From [Phialemoniopsis] sp. UDSM-2020 (taxonomy: Eukaryota > Ascomycota > Sordariomycetes > Thyridiales > Thyridiaceae), in contig JAEILZ010000008.1 of assembly GCA_018873225.1 (NCBI GenBank), positions 992,001 through 1,056,000 on the forward strand: a stretch of 64,000 bases of DNA. The letters run 5' to 3'. The position numbers and the translations under genes were made by a program. A model generated the notes under the pieces. It was not told the DNA's origin. It worked only from the letters and a program-made list of their open reading frames with translations, and did not search any database. Numbering within the stretch: the stretch's first letter is position 1; each line of letters begins with the position of its first letter. This document shows, in pieces, positions 55,685 through 64,000 of this stretch.

Positions 55685-57934
55685 ATGAAGCTCACCGCGA
55701 CGCCTCTCACGGCGCTGCTGGCCGGCAGCCTCTTCACGGGCGACGCCATGGCCGCCGCCGCCGGCAAGCCCAACATCGTGGTCATCATGGCCGACGACCA
55801 GGACGCGCGCCTCGGGTCGACAGACGTGCAGAAGCACGTCCAGAAGCTCATGGCCGAGGGCATCACGCTGCAGAACCACTTCGTCACGACGGCGCAGTGC
55901 TGCCCGAGCCGGACGTCGTACTTTCGCGGCCAGGCGGCGCACAACACCAACCTGACGCACGTCAGGGCTCCTGGGTATGTGCGACGGGTCACGAGTGAGA
56001 TTGTGGAATTTCAAGATGGCTGACTCTGTGGACTATGTATGCAGAGGCGGTTGGGAAAAGTTCACCCAGATGGGTCAGGACAAGGATTATCTTCCGCACT
56101 GGCTCAAAGCTGCTGGATACCAGACTGAGTGTAAGGAGTGACAGATAGAGTGAAAGTGGGCGGCTTTTTAGACTGACTCTGTGTGGTAGATCTCGGCAAG
56201 ATCATGAATGGGTACAACATGGCGACATATGCGCCCAAGCCTCTTGGTTGGGACCACACGGATATCCTGGTGGGTGCCACTGTCAGAGCATTTTGGAAGA
56301 GTACGAGACTGATCTGTCAATGTAGCTGAACCCGTACACCTACGAAGCCAACAACGTCGTCACCTCTATCAACGGCGAACGGCCCGTCTTTTACAAAGGC
56401 TACCACCAGACCGATGTCATCCGAGCTAAGGCGTAAGTCACCTCGCTTTAGTAATAGCTTGTTAAGACTCTGACTGACACGTACCACAGTCTCGCTCGCA
56501 TCGAGCACTTGACCTCGCTGGGCAAGCCCTTCTACATCCAGATCGCGCCCACGGCGCCGCACACGCAGAGCGACGGGCCCGTCGTGCCCCTCGAGCGCCA
56601 CATGTACTCGCTGCTCGATGCCAAGGCGCCGCGGAACCCAAACTTTAACCCGGACGACAAGGTCCAGTCCAACAAGGTGTCGTGGGTTAAGCGTCTGCAC
56701 CAGCTCAACGAGTCCGAGGTCGGGTTCGTCGACTGGCAATACCGGTCGCGCCTGCAAGCTTTGCTGGGCGTCGACGAGATCCTCGAGGATGTCATGACGC
56801 TTCTCAAGGACAAGGGCGTGCTTGATAACACATACGGTACGTTGTTGGGTCGGAAGGATATTCCCAGAATCTCATACTAACTCACTCCTTTGCTCAGTCA
56901 TCTACACCAGCGACAACGGCTTCCACACCGGCACCCACCGGCAGATCGGCGGCAAGGGCCTGCCCTTCATCGAGGACACGACCGTGCCCATGATCATCCG
57001 CGGGCCCGGCATCCCCGCCGGCGCCGTCTCCAAGACGCCGAGCACGCACATCGACATGGCGCCCACGTACCTCGAGATCGCCGGCGTCGCGGCCAAGGAC
57101 TACCCGCCCTTCTTCGACGGCCGCAGCCTCCTGCGCGAGTGGCAGGGGCGGCCCGACTGCGGGGGCAACAGCAGCGTCTCCAAGGAGATCCTCAACGTCG
57201 AGTTCTGGGGCTCCATCGACAACGCCGGCAAGCCCGACTTTGCGCGCGGCCAGCCCAACAACTCGTACAAGACGGTGCGCATCGTGGGCGAGAAGCAGGC
57301 GTGGCTCTTTTCGCGGTGGTGCGAGGGCAACGCCACTGAGCTGTACAACACTATTGTGAGATACCTCGTGATGAATTGGACGAAACCGTATGTATCACTA
57401 ACACAACGATCTCAGGACGACCCCTACGAGCTGACCAACCTGGCCATCAACCCCACCGCAGAACACACGCGCCTGATGCACCGCCTCAACGGCCTGCTCC
57501 TCGTGACAAAGTCCTGCGAGCGCGACGTCTGCCGCCGGCCCTGGCCGACGCTGCAGCAAGAGTCCGGCGGCGGGACCTTCCGCAACCTCGACGAGGCCAT
57601 GGCCCCGCGGTACGACGCCTTCTTCGCGTCGCTGCCGCAGGTCGGGTTCCAGGAGTGCCTGTTCATCCAGTACGCGCCCAACGAGATCCCCTTCTACCCC
57701 CCAGGCGCCCAGCTCGGTCTGGGGCAGGAGTGGCGGCAGCCGAGCGACAACTACGCCGTGCACGACACCAACGGGACGAAAGTGCCGGGCAACGCGGGCC
57801 GGATGGGCACGGCGGCGCAGCGGTGGGTGACGCTGGCCGAGATCGTCAAGGCGGCGCGGAACGTGACGGATGCCGAGATTGGGAGCGTCGTCGAGTGCGT
57901 TGCGCCGGATTACTGCCCCGGCGGGGGCGAGTAA
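55685..57934 (+). CDS. Secreted sulfatase (formylglycine-dependent)
   Basis: Type I sulfatase hydrolysing sulfate esters. Seven exons, 55685-55974, 56045-56130, 56190-56269, 56326-56432, 56490-56836, 56898-57355 and 57416-57934, give 628 residues. A signal peptide (LTATPLTALLAGSLFTGDAMA) precedes NIVVIMADDQDARLG, with the metal-binding Asp pair. The formylglycine motif C-x-P-S-R is present as QCCPSRTSYF with Cys72 as the modified residue. Further family signatures are GKIMNGYN, PLGWDHTDIL, VIYTSDNGFHTGTHRQIGGKG and DDPYELTNLAINP. It resembles the fungal arylsulfatase/N-acetylglucosamine-6-sulfatase branch. The last intron (60 nt) has no stop and is in frame; removing it restores the usual YN..DPYEL junction. 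Sulfur scavenging is the likely role. Confidence 0.94.
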
Positions 57935-58287
57935 GATGTGTTCGCAAGTCATTAGATTCAGGACGGGGGAGTTGGAATGTTTGCCATCAAGTGGCGATCT
58001 TGTTTCTCAATTCATTGCTAGCTGCGCAAGGCCGGGATGTTGCCCAGAACATACACCGAACCTTGGCCACCATCGAGGCGAAATCCTGCTTAACCCAAAC
58101 AGACCAGTAATTCGAACGCGAAAGACCCTCCTTGAGGAAAATCCTGATGCCCGTCCGGTTTCCATTTGTGGTTTTGTGAATTTATTTTGCCCGTGTTTTT
58201 GTGTGTTTTATGCTTTTCAACCTCCTGAGCGTTACTGGATGTGTATCATGAATCTCCAAACCCCAACCCCAGATCGTTCATTGTCCT
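57935..58287. other. Intergenic, convergent
   Basis: 353 bp of shared 3' region with no supported gene. Confidence 0.45.
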
Positions 58288-58819
58288 TCAAGCACCGCCC
58301 TCGCGCTTGGCGTACTCCTCCTCGATGGCCTCCTTGTACTTCTCGTCGGGGGACCTGGGGTCCTCGTCGAGCACGCCCTTCTTGACCAGCTCCTCCGGGC
58401 TGGGGCGGTGGGCGATCTTCTCGTTAAGGGTGTCGGCGCGCATGCTCCTCTCCAGCTAGAGCAGTGTGAAGCACAGTGTTAGCCTTCTAAAACAAGTCCT
58501 GCGAGCATCGCGGTACGGCAAAGATGTTGTGCAGCTTACCTCCTTCTGGTGGGCCTGCAGGCCTGGGGCGGCGGTGGATGCGGGGAGGATGTTCCCTGTG
58601 AGGTTGATTGAGCTTGTTAGTCGTGGCGGCCCAACTGTGGGGGAGCACCTAGCCGGAGGAGGGATAAGAACACAAGGCAAGTAGCTTACGCTCGACGAGC
58701 TCTGCGCGCTCCGGGCGGTGCTGGAGGTGCTGCTCGAGCGAGTTGCGGCGCTCGACGGGGGAGATGGGGGCCTCGTCAACGACCTTGCCGGTGGTCTGCT
58801 GCTGTTGCTGGTCGGCCAT
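58288..58819 (-). CDS. Small RPEL-repeat protein
   Basis: Exons are 58819-58690, 58595-58540 and 58455-58288, giving 117 residues. Two RPEL motifs are visible: SLEQHLQHRPERAELVERNI and, 50 residues later, NEKIAHRPSPEELVKKGVLD. RPEL motifs bind monomeric actin in animal MRTF and Phactr proteins; the fungal proteins are small, poorly studied and usually carry two copies as here. The N terminus is Gln-rich (QQQQQ) and the C terminus acidic and charged (DEKYKEAIEEEYAKREGGA). There is no membrane segment or signal peptide. The first RPEL motif is interrupted by the first intron after LVER. Confidence 0.88.
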
Positions 58820-59432
58820 GATTCGTGTGTACTGTAGTTTGGATGGCGTTGGTGTGGGTGTGTCGACTTGTTCAATGATGGATCAGAGTGGGTATTAACT
58901 CTGAGATCAGTCAAATGGATGGGTAGATGTATCTTCTTATGCCAAGAGCAAAAAGAGGAAATGAAAGAAATGGGACGAGATTCCAAGGCGCAGCTTTTTG
59001 TAGCTTCCCTTGGGTACGTACAAGAGGAGGTAAACAGGTGATGCAGGGTACCTCATCGAGAGGGGCAACGGGCACATGCCCATGCATTCCCACCGCCCAC
59101 TAGTGATGTAATCCTCTGGAGTCCTCGTACAGGGGTGTTCAATTGGTTGTCCTTGGACAGAGCACTTTAATCCTGCTTTAGCGGGCGGGAAGCTTTTCGT
59201 TGGCGCCGCTTAGCGCTGTTTGTTCCCCCGCATTTTTTGTCATTCATTGCAGCTCATCTCTGGCATGGTCAATCCTGCTGACATTCATACTGCTCTATGT
59301 AAAAGTACAAGACCACATGCAAGTAAGGTGTACAATTTTGATACAGAACCTCCTAAAGTTACCTAGCTCACGACTTGAGCGGGAATTAAGACGACCTCGC
59401 AAGTTTTGTACAAGTTATGTAGAAGTAAAGCC
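58820..59432. other. Intergenic interval
   Basis: 613 bp with no supported gene. Confidence 0.45.
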
Positions 59433-59899
59433 TCAGTCAGCCGACTTGATCAGCCCGTACCCGACCACCGCCCACGCAGACGCGCCCGCAGCGTACCCGG
59501 CTCCGCTGTATCACCCGTCTGTCAGCAGTCCATTCATCCATATATGCATGCACACACATCTACAACTTACATCTTGGCTCCCTTTTTCTTAAAGATGGCA
59601 AACAGGTCCGTCACGAAAAACATCCCGCGGATGACGATGAGGTACCCGGCCTGCTTGTCCCAGTGCGCGTGGTGAAAGAGGTAGATGGTCGCCGCCATGG
59701 CGAGGTCCCGCGCGCCCAGGAGCGGCATCAGCACGTCCGTCTCCGTCTCATCGGCGGCCTTGTCCGCGTTGTCGATCGCCAGCAGCTCCCGGCCGACCGA
59801 CCGTGGCCAGCCCATCTGGAAGACGCCGACGTGCGCGTAACCGACCGCCACACCGAGGCCTAGGAGCCGCCATGTTGATAATTCGAGACCGAGGGCCAT
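59433..59899 (-). CDS. Small membrane protein, DUF4267-like
   Basis: Exons are 59899-59571 and 59505-59433, giving 133 residues. Four hydrophobic segments can be seen: WRLLGLGVAVGYAHVGVFQM, the GARDLAMAATIYLFH stretch, QAGYLIVIRGMFFVTDLFAI and YAAGASAWAVVGYGLIK. The GARDLxxA motif followed by a hydrophobic helix, and the D in VTDL, are what I recall of the DUF4267 family of fungal integral membrane proteins, whose function is unknown. The end GLIKSAD follows directly from the last helix. Another acceptor a few bases upstream would shift the frame; the chosen one gives a continuous helix. Confidence 0.82.
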
Positions 59900-60440
59900 T
59901 GTTGCTGTTTCTTGTGCTTTTGTTCTTGGTAATGTTCTGATCGTTACTGTATACGAGAGAGAAAAGAAGAAGAGCGAAGATTTAAAAGATGGTCAGGCCA
60001 TCGGGGACAGGAAAAGAAAATGGCTGCTGTATCAAATTGGTGGTGCTGATTCGCCAACGGCGTAGTTTCTCTCCACACTTGAATCGCTACATCCGAGCCT
60101 TGTCGGCATTGCTCTCGACGTTCTCTCGATCGCGCCTCGATATTTTCTGGACATTTTTACTTTACGTCTTCAATGCTCCTGTTTGAATCCCCCTTGTTTG
60201 TGAACCTCGTCCAGGCCAGACCGGACCAAATCCACATGCAAGCCTTGGTCCACCGGCACGCATGGGACCCAGCTCTTGTGATCCAGCAGCAAAGCAGTGC
60301 CTGGCTTCACGACACCAATAGGATCGGCCAAACCAGAGCCACTGCACGTCATCAAAACTGCAAGAAGGGATTCAAGACATCCATGCGGGTATCCATCCAC
60401 TTAGGCTGCTGTATTGCACCATCACCGTGCGGCGTAGGAT
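59900..60440. other. Intergenic interval
   Basis: 541 bp with no supported gene. Confidence 0.4.
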
Positions 60441-60932
60441 TTAGGGTGTACCAGGCCTCCGATGGCTGCCCAACACTAATGTAGGAACAGCCTGACTGCC
60501 GGTAACGAATGGAGCCCAAGTAACCTGCACATTTGACCCATCATCGACAGGGCTATTATAGAGCCTCACAAATACAACTGCGAACCTAGATGTGATCTCG
60601 TTTTGAATAAATAAAGTCTTTGTATTTGCTGACCAGTCTGCCCAAACCTCCTTTGACTCATAGAAACAGAATAACCCATAACCCAAAGTACGCCGATGCG
60701 ATGCTGTGCTACAAGGGGATTGTGGTGTTGTCGCTGCCCGATGGAAAGCCCCAATAACCACAGTCCAAGCCGTGAGGCGTTCTTGATAGCGTGTAAAGGA
60801 GACCTGTACCCTCCCACTCCAACCAAAAGAAAGCAGACCTAGGCGTCCTCCCAAGGCATCTAGCTCCACCAGAGGAGACAACCCATCATGACCATTGATA
60901 CCTCCTACCCAAATCGAAGCCATATCCCCCAC
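60441..60932 (-). CDS. Doubtful open frame, 163 codons
   Basis: Uninterrupted frame starting MGDMASIWVGGINGHDGLSP and containing RTLGYGLFCFYESKEVWADW and SRFAVVFVRLYNSPVDDGSN. Composition is that of a globular protein with many Trp and Phe, but codon bias is weak compared with the surrounding genes, there is no intron, and I recognise no family. It may be chance. Confidence 0.25.
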   Translation of the reverse strand: MGDMASIWVGGINGHDGLSPLVELDALGGRLGLLSFGWSGRVQVSFTRYQERLTAWTVVIGAFHRAATTPQSPCSTASHRRTLGYGLFCFYESKEVWADWSANTKTLFIQNEITSRFAVVFVRLYNSPVDDGSNVQVTWAPFVTGSQAVPTLVLGSHRRPGTP

Positions 60933-61055
60933 CCTTCATATCGTACAATGCGGCGGCCCCCACCCCCTCGATGACGACGAAAAAGCAGACTAGAAAGCTC
61001 AGGCTGCCTCCCCGTCGTAAGGCATAACAAAAGCATGGAGACCCAAAACTACCCC

Positions 61056-61466
61056 TTACTTGCTCTTGTAGGTAGTGGTAGAGTAGCTAGGGCTGGGGTC
61101 GGACGGGTTGTAGTGACGCTTGTGGTGGTTGACCACAGTCACGACATCTCCGGACTTCTTGGTTCGGTCGACATAATCAACCTTGTAACCCTCTAAGAAA
61201 CGACATGAATTAGCTTTGGCATCCAGGGATGAGAATGAACGTGATGATCGAGTGGAGGACATACTAGCTGTAGGGTCATAGTAGCTCGTGTGCCGGACAC
61301 TGGGCTCAGAGCTGCCACTACTAGTGGATGAAGTGGACGGATAGTACTGGGGACTCGCGCCGTAGCTCACACCACCTGAGCCGTATGTTGACGTCGAGCT
61401 TCCATGGTAGCCAGAGTCGGAGCCGTAGCTCACAGCCACCTTGCCATAGCTTGATCGTGAAGGCAT
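61056..61466 (-). CDS. Tyr/Ser/Gly-rich small protein of unknown function
   Basis: Exons are 61466-61265 and 61192-61056, giving 112 residues. The first 65 residues are low complexity in Ser, Tyr and Gly (SYGSDSGYHGSSTSTYGSGG), and the second half is basic and more structured: GYKVDYVDRTKKSGDVVTVV then HHKRHYNPSDPSPSYSTTTY, ending KSK. The 72-nt intron is in frame and without stop, but it has good splice sites (GTATGT..TTAG) and its removal joins TAKGYKVDY smoothly. Unrecognised; the Tyr/Ser/Gly-rich half suggests a flexible or condensate-prone region. Confidence 0.65.
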   Translation of the reverse strand: MPSRSSYGKVAVSYGSDSGYHGSSTSTYGSGGVSYGASPQYYPSTSSTSSGSSEPSVRHTSYYDPTASMSSTRSSRSFSSLDAKANSCRFLEGYKVDYVDRTKKSGDVVTVVNHHKRHYNPSDPSPSYSTTTYKSK

Positions 61467-64000
61467 GATGTTGACGTTGTCTGTCGTAGTAACAAGGAGT
61501 GATAGAGCCTAGGGTGTTTGAGATTTGCAGGACGAGAGTCGTGGAGTGGTTGCGTGTATGTCAAAGGAGAGGAAAAGCAGAATGGACACTGGTCAAGACT
61601 TTATATCAGACGAAAGGAAGCTACTTGCCCAGGCAGGAAGACCAATGGCTCCAAACCCGCCTACCATGGTGATAGAGAAGGTCCACCGGCAAACAAGGCG
61701 AACTCGACCTTCCGGGGCCTATCCTAGGACTTGACGCTGAAGGAGGTGATTTGTGATGATGGCGGCCTGGATGCCCCACCTGTGTCGAGGCAGAAGTGCT
61801 GGGGTGTACAATGATGGAGAGCAAATCTTCTAGGAATGCACAACAGCGGCCATGACTATGAGTCAAAGGCAGAATGTCGTAGAGATGATATGGAGCGAGT
61901 TGTAGCGTGGAGACCAGGCAGAACGGAACGGGCCAAGCATGGCCCTGTGGATGGTAGGAGGTGTTAGAGCACCGAGAGTGGGCCCAGCAGACGCAAACAT
62001 CGCGATTGCGACTTCACTACCAAGTTTACCAACCATTTTAGGTACCTGAATTGGGGGCTGTGCTGGGAATTCGGGTAGCAAGAAAGCATTCGAGAGTGAG
62101 GGAAATGGCAAAGAACGGGGGGCAGTGTAGGCCGAACTGTTATGAGCGAGATTCAGACCATCTTGATTGAAACACGGCAAGTTGAGGCGCATGGGCAGGC
62201 CCTCGCTCGTTATGAACGACGAGGCGAGCAAGGAAAAGCGAAAAGAATGACGGGTAAGATGCCCGGCGGAGAGCCCTGAAAATCCGTGATGAGAGCGGAC
62301 GATTGAGAAACATCAATTCGATGAGAATTCAGGACGTGAAACAGGGGTCTTGCCTGCTGCCATTGAGCAATGAAAAGATTGCAGTGGTTGGGTACCAGGC
62401 CATCACAAGATCGAATAATTGGACTGCCATATGCGTGGGTGTGGGGGATGACTACAAGACGACTACCGAGTGCTTCGGCGTCGGTGCAAGAGATGCCTGT
62501 CTGCCTGCACTCGCCTCGTGATGGATGGATGCCTGGATGAGGGAAGTGCCTGAGAGCGTCTTGGCCCCCTCGAGTGTCTTACGGATGCCTTGCTGGCAGT
62601 GCGGTGGTGCCTGAGAAAGGTACTGGACAAGTGGTGGGTGACAGCGATGTTGGAGAACAAAAGTCTGTAGCTTTTGAGAGTAATGGAGAGAAGTGCAGTA
62701 TTTACCGTCTTTTCTGGGCAAAGGGCTGTTACGACGATCACTCGATTGACGCTGTTTGTTTGGCAGTATCGGGCGTCGTGGCGCTTATCGGACCCCTATC
62801 AGTCAATTGCAAGCGCTGGAATAGTCAAAGTGGTGGGTGCAGTAAGCATGCTGAAGCACTTCAGCTCTCGAGAGGGCTACCCTGCATCGCGCCCTGCATC
62901 CCCTGGCGCCTGGCGTCTGCCACCTGATACGCCGCCTGGGAATCGGCAGGTACATCGCGGAAATACCTCAAAGCATCCTCCTCACAACAAGTATGACGTC
63001 GTCAATCAGTTCCAGAGGTGTTTGATTCAAGTAGAAGAGGGAGCCCAAACGGTTGCATTCCGATTTCAAGCGACTCAGATTGAGGCAGGCAGATTTCAAG
63101 GCAGTTGGGCAGCTGGTTAAGGGAGCCTATCCAAGTCCTAGGAAGCCCTGGTGGCAAATTACGAGGGACGTATCTTACGCAAGCTAGGCGGTCTTGCGAT
63201 ATTGGCGTGCCATCTCTGTTTTGTGCACACGGGTATGACAAAGCTTCACCAAAATCACTTGGGCGTTTGACCGAAGACCCAAGATGGATACCGTCCAGAC
63301 TGAGCTGGCTCTCGTGTGGTTGGAGTGAGGCGGGATGATCGTCGTCGACAGGTTGCTGCATGTGAAGAAAGCTCTTATCTTATCAAGGAGGGTCCCATGT
63401 GATGATAGGCCATCTGAGGCGGGCGAGCCCCTACAGCTTCGCTAGTGACTGATTGGCTCCGCTTGCTACTTGACGCATCCTCACAGCTGGGCGTCGAATT
63501 GGACGTGATGGTGTCGTGGGTATGGAACCAAGCTTAGGACCCCGTGAACCTCTTCGACATGGCCTAGCGCAGGTACGAAGCATGATAAATCCGCCATCAT
63601 GTTGGAACCATCATCCACCTGTCAGAAGCCTTGTATCGGCTGATTGGAGCAGCAAGACTACACTCCGTAAGGACGGGACCCGGACACCTGGGCTTCGTCT
63701 TGGGCCATTCGTCCGCACTCTCACACAGAAACAAGGACCGCCCTGCGAGGTTCACACGCTTTTGGCCTTGCATAATGTGAGGCTGCATCGCAGCTTTTAT
63801 CATTTATGACGCCAGACCAGCCTAGCTGTTATCATGACGAATCACCCACGAACCGAAAGATACACGCCCCGTCTATCAAACACACTGCAACCGCCTGCGG
63901 GTCACCTTCCTTCATGGCCAGTGGCTAATTCTACCGGTTCCATGCGCGGTTTGGAGTCGTAGTGTCCAGCAAGCTCCGGAGGCTGCACATACAACTCCGT
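61467..64000. other. Gene-poor right end of window
   Basis: 2.5 kb with only short overlapping open frames on both strands and no recognisable domain, tRNA or repeat. Confidence 0.4.

Overview
The window is nuclear DNA of a filamentous ascomycete, most likely a Sordariomycete. It shows short (about 45-100 nt) GT..AG introns, GC-rich coding regions with strong third-position bias, an AA9 polysaccharide monooxygenase, a GH79 glucuronidase, Zn2Cys6 regulation and fungal-type ATG28 and ATG44 genes. I rebuilt about 30 gene models by joining exons by hand. Each complete model closes in frame from ATG to stop, except one (49975-51500) that carries an in-frame stop.

Region 1 (1-16013) looks like a catabolic or tailoring gene cluster: zinc alcohol dehydrogenase (cut by the window edge), aldehyde dehydrogenase, short-chain dehydrogenase, AMP-forming acyl-CoA/coumarate-CoA ligase, Baeyer-Villiger-type flavin monooxygenase, secreted LIP-family lipase and a Dal5/ACS-type MFS permease. 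Three enzymes end in peroxisomal PTS1 tripeptides (SKL, ARL, SRL). The order of chemistry they suggest is: extracellular ester cleavage, uptake, alcohol-to-ketone oxidation, oxygen insertion to an ester, aldehyde-to-acid oxidation and CoA activation in the peroxisome. No PKS, NRPS or terpene synthase is seen. The cluster ends at the housekeeping IKS1-type kinase and may extend left of base 1.

Region 2 (16.6-30.6 kb): IKS1 kinase, a tiny Cys-rich protein, a Zn2Cys6 regulator convergent with a secreted GH79 enzyme, a putative mitochondrial membrane protein, a second Cys-rich protein, a TMEM14 protein, and an uncharacterised gene. The last exon of that gene is tandemly duplicated, and the two copies differ almost only by transitions (RIP-like).

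Region 3 (30.6-48.2 kb) is mostly housekeeping: SPT5, a DCAF7/WDR68-like WD40 protein, a quinone oxidoreductase (ending ARL), phosphopantetheine adenylyltransferase, an AA9 LPMO, an ATG28-like protein, a four-exon mitofissin/ATG44 gene and pyruvate kinase.

Region 4 (48.2-64 kb) is looser. It holds a disordered-protein gene with an in-frame TAG, an alpha/beta-hydrolase fused to an AT-hook tail, a secreted sulfatase, a two-motif RPEL protein, a DUF4267-like membrane protein, a Tyr/Ser-rich small protein and long gene-poor stretches. I saw no tRNA, rRNA, CRISPR array or intact transposon.
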